Origin: Nepenthes gracilis
Lineage: Eukaryota > Streptophyta > Magnoliopsida > Caryophyllales > Nepenthaceae
DNA: 64,000 bases
Assembly (NCBI GenBank): GCA_033239525.1
Contig: BSYO01000030.1
Location: forward strand, 10,809,030 to 10,873,029
Reading direction: 5' to 3'
In this document: positions 48,901 through 60,900 of the stretch, piece after piece
Layout: the number at the start of each line of letters is the position of its first letter
Numbering within the stretch: position 1 is the first letter of the stretch
Position numbers and translations under genes: made by a program
The notes under the pieces: generated by a model
Told to the model about the DNA's origin: nothing
The model's input: the letters and a program-made list of their open reading frames with translations, nothing else
The model's database searches: none

Positions 48901-51900
48901 TCTGGGCACAAGCCCTTTATATGTCTTTAGTGATGTGTTCAGCAAGGTGCCCATCACATCAGAGATTGACATATTGGGGGCTTTATCACTAGTGTTATAT
49001 ACAATAGCTCTTGTACCTCTAGCAAAGTACGTCTTTATAGTACTCAAAGCTAATGATAATGGGGAAGGTATGGGTTTTTCGAAGCTGAGTTATTGTTTAT
49101 GGAATTTTAAGCATATGTCGCTTGCCTTAGATCTATGGTTGGTAAAAGTGTGCGTTTTTTGTTGCAGGGGGAACATTTGCATTATATTCTCTGATATGCA
49201 GGTATGCAGATGTGAATATGCTCCCAAATCGGCAACCAGCTGATAAACAAATATCAAGTTTCAAGCTCAGATTGCCCACTCCGGAGCTTCAAAGAGCTCT
49301 GAATATTAAAGAGGTTTTGGAAAGTAAATCCTCGTTGAAAACCCTTCTGTTGTTGTTGGTTCTAATGGGAACTTCATTAATTATAGGGGATGGTATCTTG
49401 ACCCCAGCAATGTCAGGTTTGTCAGTGTTTTAAACTTAATTACTTGTTACCAATGCTCAATTATTATGCAAATGTCCTTAATTGATTGCTTTTTTATCTC
49501 TGTTTTTCCCATTATTTTTCATATTATAGAAGTTACATGTATATCATCATCATCATCAAGAAGGGCAATGAATATAACTGAAGCAAAAGAATGGACTTAC
49601 ATAGTTGGTTTCATAGTTGGTTTCCATCATGCATATAAGCATCAGTATGATTAAAAATTCCATCAATTCTGATCTCCCATTATCATCTTATTATGTGACA
49701 TATATAGATATCTTTTAATATATTTTTTTCTCTATTGCTTTTTTTTTTAGATATTTCAGCTCCAAATGTTGCTTCCCTCCCTAGGCATTAAACCTTGTGC
49801 CTGCAGTTAGTTCACAGTATGCCAATGACAAGCATTATATTCTTGCTGTATGGTGAAATCTTGAAGAATTGATGCCTGTTGTCTATTGGATTGTGAATGC
49901 TAAACTATGCCAGATTTTTGTGTAGGCTAATGTTTCCTACTGAAATCAGGTCTTGTTTTCAGACTTGCTCTTTTTCTCGTATTTAGATTGTACATATGAA
50001 AACAACTGTACCAGCAGAGATGAGATTCTTGTGCCACAAGTTACGGAAGATAGTATATACTATACTAGAATGAAGACTTTTTCATCATTAAGTGATTTTT
50101 CACTGCATATAATTAGTTCATGAAAAATGGGCAACTATTTTATTGTTACTTGGTGAGTGGGGAAGACAGTGCATGATATGAAAACTGAGGTGGTTCCTTC
50201 CAATGAGACATGGGCATAGATGAAAATATGGTATCAGTTATAACTATATCAGTATTGGGCATATCAATTAATACATACCAGTATTGAATAAATTTATGAA
50301 AAATTTTTTCTAAGAATCGTAAGTTGATAAGTAAATATTGGTCATATTGGCCAATGTACTAACAAAATATCAAGTATATTAACAGATATATCATGATAAA
50401 TCGCTAATAAAGTAATATATCGTAATTTTACTATAGTATCAAGGAATATCGGTATTTGTGAATTCAATACCAATATATATTGGCTGATATTTTCATCTCG
50501 TATCATACGTATTGGCAGCACTTATAGGCTTGAAATAATTGGAATAGTAAGGCTTCCACAACATGAAACAGTCTGAACTTTCAACATCTTATGCTTTTCA
50601 TCTTTCCTTTCTTCTATCTGATGCTCCGTGCCATTGAGAGGCCGTAAAATCAACCCCTTCTACGCTGATCTTTGTTGTATTAGGTATCTATCTGTCTCCT
50701 TGTGCCTTTATCAATGAGTGTTATATGGTCACTTGGGTATACATGCTATCAAATATTTGTAATCAATTTGTCTTTACTTTGTCTAGTGTCATTGATAATA
50801 AGATGAAAATGAACCATCCTCATTTTTTTTCTCTTATTTTACATACAATGGATTTACATGGACCAATACAAGATTTTCTTTTAGTCTTTCTAGGATTAGG
50901 TCTTATATTAGAACGGCTGGGAGTGATTTTTTTTATCAATCCTTTTTTTTTTTTTTTTGATGCGGACATCAAGGATGCAGACTTGCAGATATCATGGATG
51001 CAGATTTGACTTGGTTATACTCCTAAATTTAATTTGATTTTATTTTACAATAGATTTGATTTTAATTAGTAGAGATTTGATTTTATTGATAAGAGATTTG
51101 ATTTTATTTTCAATTTATGAGAGATTTAATTTAATTTTTCATTTGATTTCCTTTCCAAATTTGAATTTATTTGATTATGATTTTATTTCCAATTATCTTA
51201 GGTATAGGATTTTCTATATAAGGACCCTAACCCTATTGTTAGAAATACAATTGATGATTTGAATAAAAATTGATTCAGTATGATTCTTCCTTTTCTCTTA
51301 GTGCCTACTCTCTCCCCCCTGGTTTCTCCTTCTCCTTCCTCTATTCTCTTTTTTGTCCCTATCCCTCTAATATTTATTCTTATCTCTACCCCTCTATCTC
51401 TCTTCTTTACCTTCCCCTCCCTATATCATTTTTCCTTTTTGTTGGGATTGGTTCTTGTTTGTATATCTTTATTCTATATTCTAGCAAACTCTTATTTTGT
51501 AGCTTCCGCACAACTCTTTATTTATGTTGAAGCTATTAATGTTTTAATCATATTTGCTATAATATTCATGAATGGGTTAGAATCTCACAAAGATTTTCAA
51601 ATTGACATTTTATTCAAAAAAATCTAAGAATCCATCGTGTTGTCCAAAAAATTGGGAAAGAAGAAATGTTTTTTTACTTGACTGGGTTCACTTATTTTGA
51701 CTACTTTAGTCTATTTTATCAGACTAGTTTCTTTCTACTCTCAGGTTTGCTCATTTTGACTTCTTTAATCTATTTTATGTGGCTAGTTTCTTTCTACTCT
51801 ATCTTCCCGGAGTTCATTCTCCAAATAACTTTGTTTAAACCATTTCGGCGGACCCTTTCCATTCTTATGATTTCATTGGAAATAATGAAAAGACAATTCC

Positions 51901-54900
51901 TATTTAGCATAGTTATTTGTGCAAGTATTTTACAATTAAGAAGCAATTGACTTTTGTAAAGATAGTGTGTTAATTTTCAATAGTCATAATATATTCCTTG
52001 CTCGTGAATTACTGTATTTATCTGAGTGACCCACAAACAATGAAAATACCTCTTTTGCCTATCTCTATCTCAATGAGCCAAAACCAAAGGTCTTATTTCC
52101 TGTTGGGCAATGCATTTATCAAATTCAAAGTGGATTTGACCATGAAAACGTTCCATTATCAATTTTTCATATGGGTATTGAATAGTTACAGGTGACAATT
52201 TTAGTAGGATAGGGTAATCATAAAAGTTTGACCAATGTACCTTGACATTTGCATTGATTGTTGACCATAATTCATGAACCCATTTACCATAGAAAATATA
52301 AAAAAATTGGATGTTTCTTTCTTTTTCTTGTTTGAAACAAGTTATGAATATAATGAATATAAAATATCTTATTTCTTTATAATGAGCATATAAATACAAC
52401 TTGAATAATGTGCAAGTAGCCAGAGAAGTTCTGAGGAGTTTGGTTTTTATAATTATATTGATGAAAATATCAGTATTGGTATTAGTATTGAACATATGAG
52501 ATAATATTTATTGGTATCGAATATATTGAAAGGAAAAAATTTTCTGAAAATCGTAAATTGATAAAGTCATATCCGCCGATATATTGTATAGATTATCATT
52601 CCTAAATATTGCATAAGCACAACCATAAATCTGATAGAACATTCAGATCTTGAAATCATTTTATAACAAAGTTGTCTTATTATCATATACTTTTGGTAGT
52701 GTTTATATTTATCCCCTGGATAGTGTCTCACTGTTTGATTTTTCTACTGCAGTTATGTCTGCTGTGAGTGGCCTGCAAGGAGAAATAGATGGATTTGGGA
52801 CAAGTGGGTATTACTCATTACTTATAACTTAAGTAGGCTATTTATTTTCAAAGTTTGCCAGTAAGGCAGCCACTGATAGAATCAGAGGGCTGTTTGAGAC
52901 CTCAGGTCTTATCTAGTGTTCACCATAAGAGAAGCGCGAGAACTAACCTGAGAAGCATGAACACCGACATGGGATATGGGCATGACATGTCACCAACCAC
53001 TAACACAATATTTTTCTAAGGAAGAGGACATGAGGAATTTTTAAAAAATATATTTTTGGATGGGGTGTTTGTTTAAAACATGTTACAAGAAAGGGGTGTT
53101 TTTGACAGGTAGGAGAGAGAGGGGATAAATCGTGGAGACAGTGCTGCAAGTTTGAAGGGAGAAATCGCGTGGAGGGGCCACGATTTGAGGAGAGAGAAAA
53201 CGTGTGGGTCAGGGTGATTTTTGGGAGGGGGAGATTTGGCAGAGGGCAGGTAGTCGGGAGGGGCAATGCTGGGCAATTTGGCTGGGAGAGGGATCAGATA
53301 TTTAGTAATTTTTATAGTCAAAAATTAAAAATCTAATTAATTGCAATTTATTTAACATGTTTGCAACAAACACCTCTTCCATAAATAATTAAAAAAAACC
53401 ATAAAAAATCACCGATGACATAATGTTTTGGGGACATGTTAACTAAAATTCATAATTTGTTTCTTTTATATGAAAACATAATTAGTGAACAACGCTAATG
53501 TACATTTCTTGTTTTTCCTACTCAAAATAAATACATAAGAAGCAATATATAGATTAGCAGTGAGGCCATTATAAATGAGTTGGGTATAACAATTTCTAGA
53601 GCAGCTCAAATTTTACCTAATTTATATTACTAACACCAATTTTTTTTAACCTTTACAAATTTAAACATATCCAAAACATATCAGAGTGTGACCAAATAAG
53701 CAAGAAATAAAATTTGACACACGTGGATTCTTCTTGGACTGTGGATTAGGAAAGCTTCTGGAGTGGATAAACTTGAAATAATGACCTTTTTTTGGATAAG
53801 AAAGAGATACCCAGTACATGCCACCCAAGTCTTTTGCAATGTGAAACTTTTGAAAAATTTTAATTTGGGAAAATTTAGAGGGTTGGTTTATGAAAGAAAA
53901 TTTTGGTATTAATATTTCACAGCCATATTGGTATTGGACTATGCGTATCGGTGTTAGACTATATGTATTAGTATTGAATTAATCATAATGAATTTTTTTA
54001 AAAAACCATATGCTGATAGGTCGTATTGGTCGATATTTTGAATACCATCCGATGTATCATGATATACCATCACCAATATATAAACATATCATGATATGTC
54101 ACGGTATTAGAAAATATCGATATATGGGGGTGTAAATACTGATACATATCAGCCAATCTTGGCATTAACCAAGGGAACATTTCATAGCATTGTGCTAGAA
54201 TGGAAACAAGATTGCTGATAAATTATAGCTTTTGTGGGAGATGACATACGATATGATGTGTTTATTTGCAGATGCTGTGGTTATTGTGTCCATAGTAATC
54301 CTTGTTGGGTTATTCAGCATACAGAGACTTGGGACCAGCAAAGTGGGCATAACATTTGCTCCTGTGCTTTTTCTATGGTTCTTTTCTCTCGGATCTGTTG
54401 GAATATACAACCTATTCACTTGTGGGATTGCTGTCTTAAGGGCAGTTAATCCGGCTTACATCTATTTTTTCTTCAAGAAGAACAGTAAACAGGCATGGTC
54501 GGCCCTCGGCGGTTGTGTTTTGTGCATAACAGGTATGTTGAAGATTGAAGGCATCTTACTGCCTTCTGATTGTATATTCTTTTATGGTGTATCAGAAAGC
54601 TTTCACTTTCTGTATTGCGAGAAAAAAACTGTTATGACATACACAGGAAACCCACAAATTGTTTGAGCAGAAAACCAAAACCAGGAAATAATAGAGAAAG
54701 AGAAAATGGCGCAACTTATGTGGAAACCCTCTCAAATCAAGAGGAAAACTTATGCGGATATCCGAGACGAATATTTGCTTTGATTTACCGTCCAAATTAG
54801 TCTTAATTTTATTTCCATAACAATTTTGATTATTAATTAGATTTGATTTTTTTTTCCATTGGTTTTCCTTTCCAGTTTTGAAGTTATTTGATTATGATTT

Positions 54901-57900
54901 TGTTTTCAATTTTCTTAGATATCGGGTTATCTATATAAGAAACCCTATTTCTATTGGTTTAGAATTGATGATTGATGATTGAATGTTTGAGAAATTGATT
55001 ACAATTTAGCAATTGTGACTTCCTTTTCTCTCTCCCCCTTGGTGTCTTCTCCTTCTTGTCTCTATCCCTTTAATCTTTGTTCTTGTCTCTATCCCTCTAT
55101 AGCTCCTCTCTACTTTTTTCCTCCTCCCTACATCAAATTGGCATCAGAGATAAAAATCCTATCCTTTTGCCGTCAGCAACAACACCTTCCCACACCCACT
55201 AACCAGCCACAACTTCCCGCAACTAGCAACCCACCATACCACCACCTCCACTATCCCACCACCCTACAAAGGTCTTTTGTGTTTCTGCCAGCAGTCCCAT
55301 CTCCACCGCCACTACCTCCTCTTTATATTGTTAAAAAAAAAAAAACAAAGTGTGATTTTTTTCTTGTGCCTGCCTCTGTCCAACGAAAAAAAAAAAATCA
55401 AAACAGTGTTTTGTTTGTGGAAGAAAAAAAATAGAGAAGCAAGCACAGAAGCAGGGACCCATTCTCTGCATCCCTGCATCAACCAAGGAGGCAGCACCAT
55501 TCGGAGCAGCAGCTAACGCCGACGAAGCATTCGTAGTCAACGCTGCCGTCACAACCGGAGGTAGAACCTATTGCCGCCGAAACCCTCCTCCACATCCCTG
55601 CTGGCCACCACGACCTCCAACCCTCCTGTCGACGTCAAGCCAAATCATACCGGCCACCCAAACCTTCCAAGACCTGCATCGCCCACTCACCCTAAACCCT
55701 AATCAATTGCTACCCTGTGCCCTAAAACCCTAACCAACCACCACCCTGCTACCCAACTCCACCATCATCACCAAAACAAACCTACCCACATGCTCGAGCC
55801 GAGACCGACCCAAAACCCTAGCATCCACCTTCCTTAAAAAAAAAAAAAAGCCAAAGAAAGGGGGTAGTGAGAGAAGTCACGAATCGGGTTGAACCGATTC
55901 TTCGTTTGCATCTTCGTTATCTTTGCGTCATCATCCTCGTCTGTGTTCGTCTTTGTCATCATCTTCATCGCCATCGCCGTCGCAACCGCCGCCTCTCCTC
56001 TTTTTCTCTACGTCTGTGCTTTGAGGCCGAGAAGGGTAACAAAAGCAGTAAACACAAAAGGTGCGTGAAATAAAAGCAAAGAAAAAAAAGAAAAAAAGGA
56101 GAGGAAAAAAAAAAACAGCAGATAAAATTCACATAGTCGAAAATCCCATCGCAAGGCAATTTCAAACAAGCGGATCAGATCGTCTCCAAGGCGGTCTCAA
56201 CAAGCGGATCAGACCATCTCTAGGTGTGTTTGTTTCATTTTCTTTTTGGGTAACATATTTTGTTTATCTTTAATAGTATTTAATTTTATCTGCACGTGTC
56301 ATTTTATTGCAAAAAAAAAAAAAAAATTCTTTCACGTCCTCTCACTACCTTACGTTTGACACACCATGATTGCAATTGATTCTTGCTTTTAATTTTAACA
56401 AATTAGCAATATTAGTTTGCATGATCTGAACCATACAAAATCTCACCAAAAATAAAAAATAAAATTTTTTTTTTGATTGATTTAGATTGTCTCAATTGTT
56501 TATTGATCTCGACTTCATTAGCTGTATTAGTGTTGTATGCACTTGCGAAGTAGTCGAATTATTTCCAATATTACCCCGGACTTAATTATGGACTCTAACT
56601 AATTTGAAATTTTGAGTCAACAATTAGCTCATTAGTTTCCCACTAACACCAATTGCAAGACCACCTTATGGCCATTCCAACCGATTTGGCTACGACTCAT
56701 CAAACCAATTTCGATCTCACAAATCGAGTTGCTACTTTGAAAATAGGGCCTCACTCATCGGATGCTAACAACTTTGACGCATCCCATAATAAGACCTATC
56801 GACGCAGACAAGGTCGTCAAACCCCTCGTCAATGTGATTACAGACCCCGACACCATGATCATGAGCGGGATCCGGATAACCACCTCTTCAAAAATATCAA
56901 ATTGCATACCCTTACTTTTGACGGCTGCTTGGACCTTCGAGTTTTCACTCAATGGATTCAAGATATTGATCATTTCTTTGAATAGTATGGCGTGTCAGAA
57001 GACAGGAAAGTTCAATTTGCCAACCTTAAGTTGACTGGAAATGCCCAATTATATTAGGAAAGTGTTGAGGATCTCCTGATTAGGCGTCAAGCCACCCCTG
57101 TTCAGAGTTGGGCTGAAATAAAACAACGCCTTCGAGAGAAGTACTTACCCCGCTCCTATAGTAACAACTTACTCGACCAGTGGAATGACCTTCGACAAGG
57201 TAATCAGTCCATAACTGAGTATGTGACTCAATTCAATGATTTTCGAATGATATGTCACATCATTGAGGAGAGGTTATGACGTTGAGTAGGTTCCGGCAAT
57301 GATTACACGAGGATCTTAAGAGAGAACTTGTCCTTTGTGGAATTACGACTTTACATCATGCGTATAATTGGTCCGAGACTTTGAGTTAGTTACCAGGATG
57401 TCGTATCGTCAATCCACATCACACACTCCTGCCATCAATTCTAAGTCTGTCTTAGGAACCCCTCCCTCCACTGTTGCCCCTACAAGGGAACCTCGAGGAA
57501 AGGATGTTGAAACCCCGAAAAAAAACTCTCAATTACAGTGTTTCAACTATAAAAGTTTTAAGCATATTTCTTTCAAATGTCCGAGTAAAGTTTTATTAAT
57601 TGATAGACAAGATAAGATAAATAAGGAACCCTTTGAAAAACAAATATATAAATCCAAGTTAGAAGAATTTGATGACTTAGATGGCAATGATATTGACACA
57701 TTTGTGGGATGCCTCAAGACTAACTCCTCTAGCCTAAACTCCCAATCATCCATCCCTGATAAGCCATTTCTAAGCATTATACGATGCACCTTAACGCAAT
57801 CAATAGCGGCTAACGATTGACGTCGTCACACTATCTTTCACACTTACATTAAGGTGAATGCGAAGGCTTGCAAGATTATCATAGATAGCGGTAGTTGTAT

Positions 57901-60900
57901 CAATGCGGTCTCCGCTAATACTATCTCTCGTTTGGGGTTAAAAGCGGTCCTACACTCTAATCCATACAGCGTCTTTTGGATTGATAAATCTTCTATATCT
58001 GTTTAAGAATATTGTCTTATACCCATTCAATTTTTAGAGTACAAAGATCACATTTGGTGTGACGTTATACCAATGGATGTAGATCGTGTCATTCTCGGGC
58101 ACCCTTGGTTATATGACTTGGATATCACAATTAAATGTCGTTCTAATTCTTGTTCTTTTGTTCACAAATGCAAGAAACTTCACATCCATCCTTTACTCCC
58201 AAAACCGATGCCTCTCAATGGAATAAAGGTTGTGGTAAAAACAAAAGGATTACATATTATTAGTCTTATAGCATGTGATCGTGTAGCCATCATCGAACCT
58301 ATTGTGTTTGTTGATATTGTTCTCGGAACCTTTCCAAAACCATTAAGCCTTATCCCGATGTCCCCACATGTTCGTACATCCATGTGGGCCCATAATATTT
58401 GCACCACATATTCATTACTTATACATTAAGATCAGTACATATTTGGAAACAATTCATTCCTCATGTCAATTTCACACTGATGTGCATAAAATCCATATTG
58501 CCTTTTATATTGGAGGTTTTATTATAGGTTGGATCATACCACAGCGACATCTATATGGGCCCGTTTCTATGTTGTATACTTGTAGTGCCAGTCCATTTAA
58601 GATTTTACAACGGCTTGGGTCAACTGCATCTATTATTGATATTTTATTTCCTTTTGATACTACTTTCTATATTGACAAATTTCTCGATTTTAACCCATCA
58701 GTTGATCCCTTTGACGTGCCCCCTGACACACCACATATTGCATATCCACCTATTTCTACACACCTCTCCATCCTCCCGGTACACAATGATAAAATTGATA
58801 CTATTTTAGATGAGCAGCTTATGTGTCCTAGGGATGGAGCCATTCAACACTTCCTTGTTAAATGGATTGGCCGGATAGAGTCCGAGACTGCTTGGATTGC
58901 TCGTGAGACACGCTACCAGTTTGACCCCTGTATATTGCCACTCTCTCAGAATCAGCAATATTGCATTTTTTCAGGCCCCAGTCCAATTCCTTCTGAAGAT
59001 ACCAGTCGCTCCGTCAGCTTTCCGCCCTCCTTACATGAGTCTATCATCGTCACCGCAGGATTGCATAGCCGCTCAGCTTGTGGTTGGAGGAATGATTACA
59101 GAATTTTAACTCGACGGGGTCGAGTTCCAACCACCCGGAGAGAATTGATGCGGATATCCGTGACGAATATTTGCTTTGATTTACCTTCCAAATTAGTTTT
59201 GATTTTATTTCCATAACAATTTTGATTATTAATTAGATTTGATTTGATTTTATTTAGTAGATTTGATTTTATTTTTCATTTAATTTCATTTCCACTTTTG
59301 AAGTTATTTGATTATGATTTTATTTTCAATTTTCTTAGGCATCGGGTTATCTATATAATAAACCCTATTTCCATTGTTTGAGAATTGATGTTTGATAATT
59401 GATGAATGAATGTTTGAGAAATTGATTGCAATTGAGTAATTGTGATTTTCTTTTTTCTCTCTCTCTTAGCGTCTTCTCCTTCTTATTTCTACCCTTCTAG
59501 TCTTTGTTCTTATTTCTACCCCTCTATAGCTCTTCTCTCTACTTTTCCCCTCCTCCCTTCATCAAAAACCATAGGCAAACAGGAGTTCAAATCTATTAAA
59601 TTACCAAGAGAGATCCAAAGTGACCAAAATCTCTACACCCTAAGCCCAAAAACAGCCAAAACAACCATGCATCTCTCAATAAAAATGGCTTTTTGAAATG
59701 AAAGACATGGGCCACTTAAATAGAAAGCAAAACCCTGCAAGATGACCCGGATCCAAATACTAAATTGGGTGTGGTTGTAACACTCAAAAGTGTCGGGCTC
59801 CTCACTTGCACCCAACCAAGATAAACCTCCATAAACAGGCCACTTTGGGCTTCACCAAAATAGTTCCGTCTAGATAAATTTCGGGGTGGGAACATAGAAT
59901 AAGAGGCCACATAGCAGTTGTCACCATTGTTAGTGGCACTTCTGCTCTATATGTTTTTGTTGAATGTATTCTAATAGTTGACCGTACCATTGCTGATGTG
60001 TGATGGAATGGAAGATTCTGAAGTGAATAGATGACTGACTTTATTGATAATCTCCTTTTTGGCATAATGGTGTTTTTTTATTGCTTCTGGCTTATATGTT
60101 TGTCCCAGACTTGAGTGATTCTCAATGATTTCATGAGTATAAACTCGATCGACTGTTTCTTCTGTATGATAACTATTAACCCATTATTGAAATGCTACCC
60201 ATTTACTCCAATCTCGGAGATATTATTTCTTATGTCTTAAATTCTAGTTCGGAGAAATGTTAATTCTGAATTTCTGGTGCTAAATAGTTGTCGATCACAG
60301 AGTTATAAACCTCAATATGCTGATCAGGTGAGAATCATCTTTTCCTTTTCTTCATTTTCATCAAGGAGAAAAATATTGCAACTCAGTCAGTGTTGCAATA
60401 GCTTTCTGTATTTCATAAGTAACTTTTTCTAGCTTATTTTATTTCACCATTTCAGTGGGAAACAAATTATTAAGCTCTTATCTATGACATTGAAACACGT
60501 AACATGATCATCTCCTTTTGGAATGAAACATTAAAACATTTAATTGTGCCATGACTATCAGCTTCATGAGTGACCTTGACGCAATAATTTTCTGGTGACA
60601 ATATCATATTTTCTAAATGTGTGAATTGTATTAGATCACCAAATCATTGATATAAATATTAGACAATATATACAATATTGAGGCCTCCCAATACCCATAT
60701 TTTATTGATACCAAGACAATATCACGATACAGTCGATAAGACCTTATCAGATTATAATTTTCAGAAAATTTTTTTCTTTTAATATATCCAATACTAATAC
60801 GCATTGTCTAATATGTCTGACACTAATATGGCTGCATTCGATACCGATACCTTTATTTTTATCCATCTACCAAATCAGTCAGCATTTTTTGTTACTCGTG

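Larger units (their letters stand above)
50848..52299. other. Rearranged plastid DNA insertion (NUPT) in intron 3
   Basis: Fragments of three plastid genes lie together: ndhG (plus strand, split by a solo LTR), rpl20 (minus) and ndhI (minus, joined to rpl20). In plastid genomes ndhG and ndhI are neighbours on the same strand in the small single-copy region, while rpl20 is far away in the large single-copy region. So the order and orientation here arose in the nucleus or during integration. All three are frame-broken. The limits are those of the recognisable coding parts; flanking plastid spacer may extend further. Confidence 0.82.
54750..59564 (+). mobile_element. Ty3/gypsy chromovirus in intron 5, internally deleted, TSD AAAAC
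   Basis: LTRs 54750-55135 and 59146-59564 run from TGATG (TTATG in the left copy) to CATCA. The whole is flanked by a perfect AAAAC duplication (54745-54749 and 59565-59569). A primer-binding site TTGGCATCAGAG follows the left LTR. The interior keeps gag, zinc knuckle, protease, and a C-terminal integrase tail with chromodomain. Reverse transcriptase, RNase H and most of integrase are missing between about 58330 and 58500. It cannot move on its own. Confidence 0.9.

Noticed and set aside
54234..54449. 71-codon ORF starting before exon 5
   Set aside because: Wrong frame; the transporter motifs lie in the neighbouring frame that joins exon 4 in phase.
55015..56273. Pro/Ser-rich and Phe/Lys-rich ORFs in the chromovirus leader
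   Set aside because: Low-complexity sequence between the LTR and gag, with A and T runs; no domain.
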